Positions 23,317 through 35,347 of a DNA stretch of 64,000 nt are shown here, piece after piece. The stretch is from assembly GCA_949710005.1 (NCBI GenBank), contig OX453276.1, positions 23,469,349 to 23,533,348 on the forward strand, given 5' to 3'. The DNA comes from Ricordea florida. Its lineage: Eukaryota > Cnidaria > Anthozoa > Corallimorpharia > Ricordeidae. The notes below the pieces were generated by a model, which saw nothing but the letters and a program-made list of their open reading frames with translations, did no database searches and was not told the origin of the DNA. The position numbers were made by a program, and so were the translations under genes. How positions within the stretch are numbered: the first letter of the stretch is position 1; every line of letters starts with the position of its first letter.

Positions 23317-23658
23317 TTGTTCCTAATGGTTCACTGTTGTGTGCCTGAGTGCACCAACCATTCTGTTAAGACTGAGTATGTCAGTTATCACAAAATCCCG
23401 ACCGATCAAGCTCTTCAGAAAGCATGGCTTGCTCGAATAAAGAGGGAGAATTTACCCAACCTGAAAAACTGCTATGTATGTAGCGAGCACTTTGAAAGTT
23501 CGTGTTTTGAAGTGGATTTAATTGAGCAGTTAACGGGAATGAAAAGGAAAAGAAAACTTAAAAAAGATGCTGTGCCATCAGTCTTCAGTTTTTCTAAGCC
23601 GCCAGCTAAAAGAAGAGCTACAACAGAGAATCGCCTCAAACGAAAACAAGACGAAGAG
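23317..23658 (+). CDS. Kolobok transposase, exon 1 (THAP zinc finger)
   Basis: 114 codons from the ATG at 23317 to a GTTAGT donor at 23659. Encodes a THAP-type DNA-binding domain: C2CH ligands C5, C9, C52 and H55 (CYVCSEHF), the conserved Trp34, and the AVPS motif near residue 87. A basic stretch follows (RKRKLKK). THAP domains bind transposon ends. The exon ends in phase 0 and fits the acceptor TTTTCTAAG at 24258-24267, which continues with codons VLERLC. The 609-bp intron is AT-rich with an AAT microsatellite at about 24049. The ORF running past the donor to 23697 is intron read-through. Confidence 0.88.
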
Positions 23659-24267
23659 GTTAGTCGATACCAAGTTAATACGTTTGTGTGTCAATGACTT
23701 GTTGGTGAATATATACCGAGTTACTGTTACTATTTATCCATTGGATATTTGTGCTTTTAAATGCTATTTCAATTTGTAGCTGAACTTTCTAGTTTATTAT
23801 CATTAATCTTACTCAAAATCGAACTCTTGCTCGTTCGCGGTCGTGTTATTTGCACTTGGCAAACGTGAAACTATCGTCGCGCCAAACTCAAGAGATGTTG
23901 GGTCGACTATGGATCGAATATACATGTAAAATCAATGTATTAAACAAACTTCAAAGCAAAATATTGAGTTCTTTTTGCGTTTGAACGATATATAGTGCAC
24001 TTTATGTTTCATATTGCTACAATTATAACATAAGCATTTTGTTTGTATGGTACAATAATAATAATAATAAACTTTATTTTACACAGAATGCAAAAAGGAA
24101 ACCTTATTTTGTAGCTGTGTGTAAAGAAAAAAATTAAAAGAAATAAATATATAATAGATATATAACCCATTTTGTATTTATGAATACATTATTAACAGAA
24201 ATTGTAAGGTTTAAGTTTTTCCCTACAACTACTTTCAAAATTAATGTTTGTTTCTGCATTTTCTAAG

Positions 24268-26217
24268 GTACTTGAGAGGCTATGCACAACTTCACGTGAG
24301 CCTGAAGCTCCTGCTGTAGAAATAGACATACCTGTAGACATGGAAATACCAGATTTCCCCTATGAGCCACAAACAAAGGACATTGGAGTTCAGTGTTGTT
24401 TTGACTGTAAATATGTTGCAACATCAGCTGTATCAACCCAAACAGACTCCCCAATACTACCTAATACTACTACTACTTCTACTACAAAAGTTGTTGATCT
24501 CGCCCCTCCATCTGGTTGCAGCACTCGGAATGATTTGAACTTACATGACCATAGCTACAGTAAAAACTATCATCCCTCACCAGTGAAGTCATTACCAGCA
24601 GTGTCCCCTCAAAAGTCTGACAAGTCATTATTTTCAGACGATGAAGTAAAGACCCCTGTCAGTGATGATGATGATGATGACTTTGTTTTATCACAAGAAA
24701 CTTCAACAACAGACAATGAATCTGAGCCAGAAAGCAGTTCAAGTAACCCACTTGATCAATACATCAAAGAGCCCAAGTACATAGTCTTTGACTCATGTCT
24801 GAAACAGCTGTTTAGGTTTTGCAGTGAATGTGGAGCTCCAGTATCAGACATGAACTATGCATATCAAGGAAGTCTTTTGTCTGTGACTACTGCATGTATG
24901 AAACACCATGCCTCCACGTGGTATTCACAGCCAGTAATAAACCGAGCTGCTGTGGGGAACTTACTGATTTGTTCTTCCATTTTATTCACTGGAAATACAT
25001 TTATTAGGCTCCAGAACTTTTCATCCTGCCTGGGGTTAAAGTTTTTAAGTGAAAGAGTTTTTTACAGGCATCAAAAGAGATATCTCTTTCCTGTTGTGAA
25101 CAGTGCGTGGAAGAAAGAGGAATCCAGAGTACTTGAAGAGTTGTCAGAGAAGGCAGTTGTAAATCTAAATGGAGATGGACGATGTGACAGTCCCGGCCAT
25201 TGTGCCAAGTATGGCACGTATACAATGATGGAAAGTAGTTCAGGGAAAATTGCCACATTCAATGTCGTCCAAGTCACTGAAGTTTCAAGCTCCAATGCAA
25301 TGGAAAAGGAGGGGTTTGTCAGGTGCTTAGACAAACTTGAAGAGTCAGTGAATATTTCACTAATTACAACTGATCGCCACACCTCTATCACAAGTGCTAT
25401 GGAGAAAGACTACAGTCACATCTCACACCAATATGATGTATGGCATCTTTCTAAGTCAGTGGTAAGAAAGCTCAACAAGAAAGCCAAACAAAAGAGGTAT
25501 GAAGAGCTAGCACCTTGGATACAATCCATATCAAACCATCTCTGGTGGTGTGCTTCCACCTGTAATGGAGATGCTGCCTTACTACGAGAAAAATGGAAAT
25601 CTGTTCTTCATCACTGTACCAACAAGCATTCTTGGAGGGATTCTGATATCTTTAAAAAGTGTGCTCATCCCCGCCTTACCCGCAGAGAGGTGCTTGGCAC
25701 ATGTTGGCTAAAGCCAGGGTCACCAGCGCATGTTGCTTTAGAAGAGGTGGTGCTCCAGCCAAAGCTTGTCAAGGACTTGGCAAGATTAACTGAGTTTTGC
25801 CATACAGGGGGACTTGAGGTCTATCACTCTGTGATTAATAAGTACTGCCCAAAGAGAGAGCACTTCTCTTATGAAGGTATGATTGCCAGAACCCAACTTG
25901 CTGCGCTGGACAACAATCTGAACACTGGTAGGAAGCAAGCAGTTATTGAGAAGGGCCCCAGGAGTGGCGAAGCTCGCTGGAGGAAGTGCTTCCCAAAGAC
26001 CCACAAGCGCTGGGTTGTTAAGCCTGTCTTAGAGAAGAAGAGCTATGCCTTCCTTCCAGAACTACAGTTGAAAGTCCTAGAGGTGTGTGCAGAGGGAATG
26101 GAGGGTGCACAGATCGAGCCAATCGATGAAGTTGAATTGCCTAGCAACATTGCGAGCGAACCTGCCCCAGACAAACAGGAACTTATTCAAAGACACAGGA
26201 CAAGGTTCTCTAGGTAA
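24268..26217 (+). CDS. Kolobok transposase, exon 2 (catalytic part)
   Basis: 649 codons in frame with exon 1 (total about 763 aa). The first 170 residues are acidic and low-complexity (a SDDDDDDFVLSQ run), followed by a Cys pair (FCSECGAPVSD). The core contains NLNGDGRCDSPGHCAKYGTY, then LITTDRHTSI, then YDVWHLSK, and a late GGLEVYHSVINKYCPKREH. The Asp in DGRCDS, the Asp in TTDRH and the Glu in LEVYHS are my candidates for the DDE triad, as in transposases of this family. No stop or frameshift. The Met at 24244 lies inside the intron and is not a real start. Confidence 0.85.
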   Translation, partial: VLERLCTTSREPEAPAVEIDIPVDMEIPDFPYEPQTKDIGVQCCFDCKYVATSAVSTQTDSPILPNTTTTSTTKVVDLAPPSGCSTRNDLNLHDHSYSKNYHPSPVKSLPAVSPQKSDKSLFSDDEVKTPVSDDDDDDFVLSQETSTTDNESEPESSSSNPLDQYIKEPKYIVFDSCLKQLFRFCSECGAPVSDMNYAYQGSLLSVTTACMKHHASTWYSQPVINRAAVGNLLICSSILFTGNTFIRLQNFSSCLGLKFLSERVFYRHQKRYLFPVVNSAWKKEESRVLEELSEKAVVNLNGDGRCDSPGHCAKYGTYTMMESSSGKIATFNVVQVTEVSSSNAMEKEGFVRCLDKLEESVNISLITTDRHTSITSAMEKDYSHISHQYDVWHLSKSVVRKLNKKAKQKRYEELAPWIQSISNHLWWCASTCNGDAALLREKWKSVLHHCTNKHSWRDSDIFKKCAHPRLTRREVLGTCWLKPGSPAHVALEEVVLQPKLVKDLARLTEFCHTGGLEVYHSVINKYCPKREHFSYEGMIARTQLAALDNNLNTGRKQAVIEKGPRSGEARWRKCFPKTHKRWVVKPVLEKKSYAFLPELQLKVLEVCAEGMEGAQIEPIDEVELPSNIASEPAPDKQELIQRHRTRFSR

Positions 26218-26249
26218 TATGATTCACTATATGTAGGAAACAATAGAGC

Positions 26250-26505
26250 AGAGTCTCATGAACCGTGAAATAAAAACTAAAAAGTACTAACTAATAGACA
26301 CTATTAGTTCCTAATAGTCGTTAGCACTGAACCAGAACAGTTTATTTGACCCAATAAGCAACACCCAAGAGACCACTATAACAATCAAAGTAATCTCTTT
26401 GTACTGTTCTGGTTCAGTGATAGTGTCTAAATAGTGCCTATTAGTTACTAAGTATTTAGTTTCTATTTATTTCATGGTTCAAGTGACTGTGCTCTAGAGT
26501 AAAAA
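26250..26505. repeat. Imperfect foldback repeat, about 85-bp arms
   Basis: CTCATGAACCGTGAAATAAA...CACTGAACCAGAACAG (about 26256-26340) returns in inverse as CTGTTCTGGTTCAGTG...ATGGTTCAAGTGACTG (about 26403-26490). It could be a small MITE that landed in the transposon or a long 3' UTR hairpin. Confidence 0.6.
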
Positions 26506-27849
26506 CACTATAAACAATAACATGAAACTGCACAAGCACTAAAAATTTCTAATTAATCCAAGCTTCTTGATTTCAGTTAATTAGTGTGTTTTAGTACTAA
26601 TTAGTATAGTGCAGGTTCATGTGTTTGCACTCTGAAACTGAAATGTAAATTGTGCAAAATCATCAGACTGTCTTGTTTTTCCAAACCCAGTGAAATGAAA
26701 TTGAAATGGATGAGTACATTTAAAACATAACTTGGCATAGAATGAAAATAACTTTGAGCATATTAATTATGCTAACTTACGCATTTAAAAGGTTTTTGAA
26801 ACAACAAAAACAATGATTTACAAATGTAAACAATAATAGCAAACTTAGTTGTTGGAAATTATAAAACAAAGCTCTAGGTAATTGAGTTGTAGAAATTATA
26901 ACGAATCTTTAAGTATTTGAAAAAGTAGTCAAACCAGACTTGTTGGCATGAAAATGGCCTTACACATATACTGTATATCGAGAGTATTTTCACTGGTTTA
27001 ATTATCACACTTTTCAAGTCATTTGACCATACTTCATATCCATAGTTACAATTTCTTGTTCTAAATGCTGACTGGATATAAGCACAAATAATATTGTATC
27101 ATTGGTACTGACAACAATTACTCTAGACAACATGTACTACTATCAAGCAGTTTTTATTGGACTGTGAAATATATCCAAAATAGTCAGTGTTTACAATGTC
27201 TAATAGTTATATCCAAATATACGAAAGCAGTGAATTCAGTGATTAGTGTCTATTGCATTAAATTTGTCAATTATGCTTATTCTACTGTAAACTAGTCTAC
27301 TAGTAAACAGTGCTAAGTTTTGTACAAATTTGTTGTTTTGACTCAAGCTTAGTAAGTCCTACTTTATATGTCGAACCTTGCATGCTGAATGCAATTACAT
27401 CAAAGACCAATTATAATTATCTATTGTTTGACTTGTATTTGGCACATGACTTGTAACCTAGGCCTATCTTTTTGAGTCTAGGACAATTAACTTAAATTAA
27501 AATAACCTGAACTTTCAAAATAAAGTTACACTTATATCTTACTGGCTATAAAATTATTGTCTTGTTAGTCTTATCAGAAAGCGTTCACATGTATGCTATG
27601 CTCAGTTTTAAAGCAGAGTTTGATCAGAACATGACAAAAGTGAAACATTAAAGTCCATATCGTTCTATTTGTTCCATAATTATTTTTACCTTGGATAATT
27701 GTATAATTCCAACTTCATATCAAAATATAAAATCTCGCAATACATTTTCATCGATATGTCTTGACAATTTTAAAGAGGGTTGGTAAACCACGGAGTGAAG
27801 CCGTCAGGATCAGCTAAGTTTGTTGTGTTGTCCTTACATTACTAGTAGT
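26506..27849. other. Spacer between the two convergent Kolobok genes
   Basis: AT-rich, no ORF or RNA gene recognised. Presumably the 3' untranslated regions of both genes. Confidence 0.5.
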
Positions 27850-28279
27850 TCATTCATCTGCATAATGAAATCCCTCGAAAATAAAGTCCTCTTCTAGTCC
27901 TGGAGGTGGAAAATGTGCTCTAATACACATGACGGCGCAGGCCGGTAAGACAACTCGGACATCCTTTCCGAGATAGCCCCAGCACCATCGCGCAAGCTGT
28001 CGATAGGCGATGTGGCGAAACTGCTTGTGCTCGGGCCCTTCGTATGAGTCATTATATTGTTGTTTGTATTGGCGCCAGGCAGTTCTTAACACAAACTTAT
28101 TTAAGCACACCGGAGCAAATCCTGGGTGTTGTGTTATGCACTTTGGAATGGGCTGTTCTGCGTAAATTCCTCCTTCTTCTTTAAGACTTAAGCACATCTG
28201 TGTTACAGCAGGCACTTCTTGGCAACAGACGCATTCGTCGATTCTGTCCATAACTTGACAAATTTCGCCACACTTACAC
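27850..28279 (-). CDS. P2X7 C-terminal (ballast)-like domain protein, exon 2
   Basis: Follows a TTATAAAAG acceptor (exon start 28279); its first base completes the Trp codon left open by exon 1. The sequence has the Cys-rich zinc-type signature of the P2X7 intracellular C-terminal domain: CKCGEICQ, then ECVCCQEVP, then CITQHPGFAPVCLN, then ...YRQLARWCWGYLGKDVRVVL and a final C/H-containing end. In vertebrate P2X7 this domain is cytoplasmic and binds zinc and GDP. Here it is free-standing, with no channel part, and lies inside a transposon. The start at 28251 given by a simple ORF call is an internal Met. About 143 codons, ending in TGA at 27850-27852. Confidence 0.85.
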
Positions 28280-28489
28280 CTTTTATAAGTACAGTAGAAA
28301 GAATATATTAGTAAAAAGTAATTATTCTTAGTAAAACATGCGTACTGCAGTCAAATATACTGCAGAAAGTTTATGGCGCGAAATCGACGGCGCCGGTATC
28401 AAATATAAACACAGACAGTTCTCGTAAAGTGTTTACGCTTAATTTAACCAATAAGATATCTCGACAAATTAACAGAAGTAGAACCTTAC

Positions 28490-28719
28490 CATTCGGAACT
28501 CGTAAGTCTGCTATTTTCCATATCTTCATCGTTCGAATCGTAGTATTCTTCGTCGCTTGAACTTAAATCTGATGGCAAACTACGCTGCGGTTCAAAGCGG
28601 TATGGCTGAAGCCCGTAGTTATTGACATCTCCTTCCAAAAACTCCGCGAAATCCGCATCATTCATCTCCGATGAAGAACTAGAACTCGTGTCGCTGGTAC
28701 TCTCGTTTTCTAGATCCAT
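28490..28719 (-). CDS. P2X7 C-terminal-like domain protein, exon 1 (acidic N-terminus)
   Basis: Starts at ATG 28719 and ends at 28490 before the donor GTAAGG. 76 codons plus two bases of a Trp codon. The peptide is acidic and Ser-rich (TSDTSSSSSSEMNDADF) and contains GLQPYRFEP, the short motif commonly found just before this domain in free-standing invertebrate proteins. The 210-bp intron 28280-28489 obeys GT-AG. Spliced length is about 219 aa. Confidence 0.82.
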
Positions 28720-28929
28720 ATTTTTGTGAAAAATGTGCCAAATAACGAAGAAAAAGTTTGAAACACCAGTGTTTCAGTGGTAGCTTACAGTTGTCACCCG
28801 TATGGCCTTCACGGTGTGACGTCATGACCCTTTTCATCTGAGCCCACGGTAAAACGGCAAAATGGCGCGACAACATCGTTCAAAAACCTGAGTTTCAACT
28901 GCGAAAATCTTGAATAAAAAAGTCCCGAT

Positions 28930-29010
28930 TGGTATCAAAACTGGATTTTTCTGATCTACATACTTCAAAGTTTTATGTAAAAACGGCAAAAATGGGGGGT
29001 CAGTTGCCCT
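28930..29010 (-). repeat. Right terminal inverted repeat of the Kolobok element
   Basis: Inverse of 23045-23125, perfect for the outer 69 bp and ending ...CAGTTGCCCT before TTAA at 29011. Confidence 0.92.
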
Positions 29011-32000
29011 TTAAGGAAAGAACTTTCAGTTACTACGCATGCGCACTTCGACCAATTCCCTAAATCCTTTAAAATGAAAGTTATTGCATGATACCTCGGC
29101 CTGCCGAATCTTTTAAATTCTGAATCTTTGAAGATTTTTAGTATTACGACAGGGCAATATCTACGTAAGAAATCAAATTGATAGTAATTCGCAATCGTAT
29201 TGTATTTTGGCTGTCAAGATATTTGCTTAAGGCAGCTAATTCTATAGCATACTGCTCAGACAGTACTCAAGTTCATCAAATCAGTCCTCATTACACAGAT
29301 TAGTGATGCACATGCAGTTTTTACCAACTTGTAGCAATTAAAATGTATATTAAAATCCATTTTATGTCGTAATGATAGTCATTTATAATACAACATAGAA
29401 TACCAAGAGATGGTTGCAAGAAAGCTCAGCCTTACAGATATTTGTCAAAACACAATATAAGAGATTGTACGGGCAGAAGGGCTGTCATCTAGGATCGTAA
29501 GTTATCGATTCATTTTGAATGTTCTATCTATATGTAATAGTAAGGTATAGACTCAGGTTTAGATAATGACTACGATTTTAATTGCAATGATTAGATTTCC
29601 ATGTGATTTAAGGAAAAAACTTTAAGTTACTACGCATGCGCACTTCGAAAAATATCCTAAATCCTTTAAATGATACCTCGGCCTGCCGAATCTTTGCAAT
29701 TCTGAAACTTTAAAGAGTTGTAGTATTACGATAGGGCAATATCTACGTAAGAAATCAAATTGATAGTAATTCGCAATCGTATTGCATTTTGGCTGTCAAG
29801 ATATTTGCTTAAGGCAGCTATTTCTATAGCATACTGCTCAGACAGTACTTAAGTTCATCAAATCAGTCCTCATTACACAGATTAGTGATGCACATGCAAT
29901 TTTCACCATCTTGTAGCAATTAAAATGTAATTTAAAATCCATTTTATGTTGTAATGATAGTCATTTATAATACAACATAGAATACCAAGAGATGGTTCCA
30001 AGGAAGCTCACCCTTACAGATTTTTGGTCAAAACACAATATAAGAGATTGTACGGGTAGAATGTCCGTCAATTAGGATCGTAAGTTATCGATTCATTTTG
30101 AATGTTCTATCTATATGTAATAGTAGGGTATAGACACAGGTTTAGATAACAAGTACGATTTTAATTCTAATTATTAGATTTCCATGTGATTTAAGAAAAG
30201 AAGTTTTAGTTTCTACGCATGCGCACCTCGAAAAAATTGCCTATATCCTTTTAAATGAAAGTTATTCTATGACGCGTCGGCCAGCCGAATCTTTGCAATT
30301 CTGAAACTTTCAAGATTTGTAGTATTACAAAAGGGCAATATCTACGTAAGAAATCAAATTGATTGTAATTCGCAATCGTATTGTATTTTGGCTGTCAAGA
30401 TATTTGCTTAAGGCAGCAAATTCTATAGCATACTTCTCAGACAGTACTCAAGTTCATCAAATCAGTCCTCATTACACAGATTAGTGATGCACATGCAATT
30501 TTCACCATCTTGTAGCAATTAAAATGTAATTTAAAATCCATTTTATGTTGTAATGATAGTCATTTATAATACAACATAGAATACCAATAGATGGTTCCAA
30601 GGAAGCTCACCCTTACAGATTTTTGTCAAAACACCATATAAGAGATTGTAGGGGCAAAATGGCCGTCATTTAGGATCGTAAGTTATCGATTCATTTTGAA
30701 TGTTCTATCTATATGTAATAGTAGGGTATAGACACAGGTTTAGATAACCAGTACGATTTTAATTGGAATTATTAGATTTCCATGGGATTTAAGGAAAAAA
30801 CTTTCAGTTTCTACGCATGCGCACCTCGAACAAATGCCTAAATCCTTTAAAATGAAAGTTATTCTATGATACCTTGTCCTGCCGAATCATTGCAATTCTG
30901 AAACTTTGAAGATTTGTAGTATTACGACAGGGCAATATCTACGTAACAAATCAAATTGATAGTAATTTGCAATAGCATTGTATTTTGCCTGTCAAGAGTT
31001 TTGCTTAAGGCAGCTATTTCTATAGCATACTGCTTAGACAGTACTCAAGTTCATCAAATCAGTCCTCATTACACAGATTAGTGATGCACATGCCATTTTC
31101 ACCATCTTGTAGCAATTAAAATGTAATTTAAAATCCATTTTATGTTGTAATGAAAGTCATTTATAATACAAGATAGAATACCAAGAGATGGTTGCAAGGA
31201 AGCTCAGCCTTACAGATTTTTTGTCAAAACACAATTTAACCTATTGTACGGGAAGAATGGCCGTCATCTAGGATCGTAAGTTATCGATTCGTTTTGAATG
31301 TTCTATCTATATGTAATAGTAGGGTATAGACTCAGGTTTAGATAACAAGTACGATTTTAATTGGAATTATTAGATTTCCATGTGATTTAAGGAAAGAACT
31401 TTCAGTTACTACGCATCCGCACTTCGACCCATTGCCTAAATCCTTTAAAATGAAAGTTATTTTATGATACCTCGGCCTGCCGAATCTTTTAAATTCTGAA
31501 AATTTGAAGATTTGTAGTATTACGACAGGGCAATATCTACGTAAGAAATCAAATTGATAGTCATTCGCAATCGTATTGTATTTTGGCTGTCAAGATATTT
31601 GCTTAAGGCAGCTAATTCTATAGCATACTGCTTAGACAATACTCAAGTTCTTTAAATCAGTCCTCATTACACAGATTAGTGATGCACATGCACTTTTCAC
31701 CATCTTGTAGCATTTAAAATGTAATTTTAAATTAATTTTATGTCGTAATTATACTCATTTTTAATACAAGATAGAATACCAACAGATGGTTGCAAGAAAG
31801 CTCAGCCTTACAAATTTTCGTCGAAACACCATATAAGAGATTGTATGGGTAGAAGGGCCGTCATCTAGGATCGTAGGTTATCGATTCATTTTGAATGTTC
31901 TATCTATATGTAATAGTAGGGTATAGACTCAGGTTTAGTTAGCGAGTACGATTTTAATTGCAATGATTAGATTTCTATGCGATTTAAGGAAAGAACTTTC

Positions 32001-32416
32001 AGTTACTACGCATGCGCACTTCGACCAATTCCCTAAATCCTCTAAAATGAAAGTTATTCTATGATACCTCGGCCTGCCGAATCTTTGCAATTCTGAAACT
32101 TTGAAGATTTGTAGTATTACGACAGGGCAATATCTACGTAAGAAATCAAATTGATAGTAATTTGCAATAGCATTGTATTTTGCCTGTCAAGAGTTTTGCT
32201 TAAGGCAGCTATTTCTATAGCATACTGCTTAGACAGTACTCAAGTTCATCAAATCAGTCCTCATTACACAGATTAGTGATGCACATGCCATTTTCACCAT
32301 CTTGTAGCAATTAAAATGTAATTTAAAATCCATTTTATGTTGTAATGAAAGTCATTTATAATACAAGATAGAATACCAAGAGATGGTTGCAAGGAAGCTC
32401 AGCCTTACAGATTTTT
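29011..32416. repeat. Satellite array, block 5
   Basis: About 5.7 units, in phase with block 4 across the Kolobok. One unit near 29665 lacks about 20 bp after CCTTTAAA. It ends at ...CAGATTTTTG, where the Polinton fragment begins. Confidence 0.94.
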
Positions 32417-32709
32417 GCTTTGCGCCTCGTCTTTCGGCGCTTGTGTGGCGCACAGAAAAAATCTGGCGAGCATTCGCGGCCTTGGCTCTTTAGAATCTCG
32501 TGTTCGCAAAATTGTTTCCTGGTGTGACAATGGAGGCACAGGAACTTCAGCTTGCCGTTCTCACAGTGAAATTTTGGCCAACATATTTTGCACTGGTACT
32601 TGGTGCGCTTATGCTCGCATGGGTAGATTCGGTACGCGCAATTCTTCCACTGGACAATCACTGACTCCATTTTGAGAGACGAATGTTCCTCCGCCTCAAG
32701 GTTTTTCAT
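32417..32709 (-). CDS. Polinton Cys/His-rich small protein (3' truncated)
   Basis: Starts at ATG 32709, divergent from the polymerase gene. About 90 codons with repeated C/H motifs (YPCEHKRTKYQCKICW, FLCLHCHTRKQFCEHE), then a basic tail, so a probable zinc-binding protein. The last about 20 codons of the open frame are satellite sequence, so its natural end is lost at the junction near 32416. Function unknown; similar small Cys-rich proteins occur in Polinton relatives. Confidence 0.6.
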
Positions 32710-32776
32710 TTTTGGTGTTCAAAGTGATAATCAGAGACTTAAAGAGAGGTGCGCCTCATTTTACAAAAAAAAAATC

Positions 32777-35282
32777 ATGGCTGCCATAAGAGGACCCGCC
32801 AAGCAGCCCAGAAATCCTTTGCACGTTCGAAACCCTGAGATCAATGCGCCGATCTTAAAACCTGTTCCAGTCTCCACGAACATCGTTGATGCCCCCAACC
32901 CAGTAATAGACGCTCCCATCCGTCAACCGACTCCCGCATCCACCATCATCAGAAGGTTCGCGAATTGGATCACATCTTTCGTCCCAGAGTCCATCAGGAA
33001 ACAGGTGAGCGAACAAGTCGAGAGGTTGAAGACCCAAGTGAACAAACTCTTCAAGAAGAAGCTTGCTCCCGCCCCCAAGCTTCACAACGCCGCGTTTAAC
33101 GGCTACCTCGACACCTTCGTCGTCGAGGGGGTGCCTGGATACGATACCCCAACGTTTCTGGAGGATGGTAAAGAGAGCGCCGTCAAGTTGATTGACGAGA
33201 GGAAGAAGCCCGTGAAGCTCAAATTTATCTTCGCTTGCGAGTACGTCAAGGAGAATCCCGCCACGAAGGAGATCAACAGGAACACAGGATATTTCCACAC
33301 GAACGTGCTCACGATCACTGATTCCTCGGACGTGAGTGGTATTTTCGACCAACAAGCGAAGGTGATACTCGAGAAGAACCAGAAGTTCCAGAATGAGGGC
33401 TCGGGATGGACATTCGATCACGTCATTTCCTTCAAGATTCACATCGACCCCTTCGAGCCGCTTCTCAGCAAATCGTACATCCCCCTCCCACAAGAATTGT
33501 CCCTAAAGAAGGCGATCGTGAACCCCAAGAACGAGAACGATCACGAGTGTTTCAAATGGGCCGTAGGCGCCGCCATCTACCACGCCAGTGAACATCCGGA
33601 GAGAGTGAACAAGGAGATGAGAGCCAATTCAGAGAAATTCGACTGGACCGGCATCGACTTCCCCACCCCCCTTCAGCAGATTGAAAGATTCGACAGGAAC
33701 AACCCCGAGTACGCGATCGATGTCTTCACTTACAGTGATGAGTCCGCTTTGGGGAAGAGACACGTGTTCCCATTGAGAATCAGCGAAAGGGACGCGCGCC
33801 ACCGCATCGATCTTCTCTTCCTCACAAACGAAACGACGAGCCACTACTGCACGATCAAGAACTTCTCTCGCCTGATGTGCTCCTTCACGAACAATCACGA
33901 GCAGGCGGTCCACTACTGCCGCAGATGACTCTCTTCATTCAACTCCCCTAAAGCGTTGACGAAGCACCACGACTACTGCAAGAATGACGACTCCGAGGAA
34001 ATGGAGATGCCTTCAGATGCCGACGGGAACCCCAAATTCATCGAGTTCGTGTACCACAACAGAAAGATGCGAGTACCCTTCGTGATCTACGCCGACTTCG
34101 AATGCTTCACCGAGAAGATGAGTGGCTGCACCTCGGATGAACGCATGAGCTTCACGAATCCTTATCAGCGCCACAAGCCGTCGGGGTACTCGTATCTCGT
34201 GAAGTGTTTCGACGACACCCTTTTCAAACCTTGCCTCGTCTCCTAGACCGCGAAATCCCCTGATGATGACGTGGAGGGCCATTTCGTAAATGGCCCTCCA
34301 CTGGAACTCCACTGGAATGGAACTCCACTACGAGTCTCTGAAGCACTACCTGCGCCTCGGATTGAAGCTCACGAAGATTCACAGGGGCATCACCTTCGAA
34401 GAGACGACGTTTCTGAAGTCTTACATCGACATGAACACCGCCCTCAGAACGAAGGGGACGAGCGACTTTGAGAAGGACTTCTTCTAGCTGATGAACAATT
34501 CCGTGTTCGGGAAGACGATGGAGAACATCAGGAACAGGGTTGACGTTCAACTCGTCTTAAGTGAATCGCAAGCACGAAAGTTCATCTCGAAGCCGAATTT
34601 CAAACACCGCACCATCTTCTGCGTGAACCTAGCCGCCATTCACATGATAAAGACGAAGCTGGAATTCAACAAGCCCGTTCACCTGGGCGCCGCCATCCTC
34701 GACCTCAGCAAGACCTTGATGTACGATTTCCACTACAACTACATCAAGCCGAAATATGGCGAGAGGGCGGAACTCCTCTTCACAGACACGGACTCCCTCA
34801 TGTACCACGTGCGGACGGGGAAACTTCTTCCGTGACATTGCTCCCGACGTCCGAATACCCTTCAACACGAGCAACTTCCCCAAGGATCACCCATCCGGCA
34901 TCTTCTTCGCTGGGAACAAGAAGGTGATCGGCAAGATGAAGGACAAGACCGGCGGCAATCAGATCTCGGAAGACTCTACTCCTTCAAGATGGACGAGGGC
35001 GAGGAGGAGAAGAAGTGCAAGGGAATCAGGAAGGCCGTGGTAAAGAAGACGATCTCCTTCGACGACTACAAGAAGTGCCTCTTCGAGCGCAAACACCAGA
35101 TGCGGAAGATGAACGTGATCCGAAGCCACCTGCACGAGATGTTCTCCGAGACCATCAATAAACTCGCCCTCTCTTGCGAAGATGACAAACGAACCATCAT
35201 GGAGGATGGCGTCCACACGTTCGTGTACGGTCACTTCAGAACGCTGTCTGGCGGCAATTCCGTGTCCTCCGGCACAACCTGA
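32777..35282 (+). pseudogene. Polinton protein-primed DNA polymerase B (broken)
   Basis: Would copy the element's linear DNA from a protein primer. The likely start is ATG 32777 after an A-run; the frame opens slightly earlier. The N-terminal half is open to 33925, including the region NPKNENDHECFKWAVGAAIY. Breaks: TGA at 33926-33928; open again to TAG at 34244-34246; a large internal loss at about 34247-34290 that removes much of the exonuclease/palm region, plus a frame change; TAG at 34485-34487; frameshifts at about 34825 and 34965. Motif C is still readable (LFTDTDSLMYH, about 34787), as is the C-terminal block with KMNVIRSH and DDKRTIMEDGVH (to about 35240). Not functional. Confidence 0.85.
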
Positions 35283-35347
35283 AGCTCCTTGCGCACGAAT
35301 CTCCTCTTCGGCCCTCTCTCCAAGTAATACAAGATCGGCTGATTCGG

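Larger units (their letters stand above)
23045..29010. mobile_element. Kolobok-type DNA transposon, full length
   Basis: 5966 bp bounded by TTAA direct repeats (23041-23044 and 29011-29014). The inverted termini begin AGGGCAACTGACCCCCC and match perfectly for 69 bp, with similarity for about 12 bp more. The satellite is in perfect phase on both sides. A THAP-domain transposase and the TTAA duplication are the hallmarks of the Kolobok superfamily. It carries two convergent spliced genes: the THAP transposase (+, 23317-26217) and a small protein with a P2X7-type C-terminal domain (-, 27850-28719). I see no nonsense codon in either, so this copy may be recent. Confidence 0.88.
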
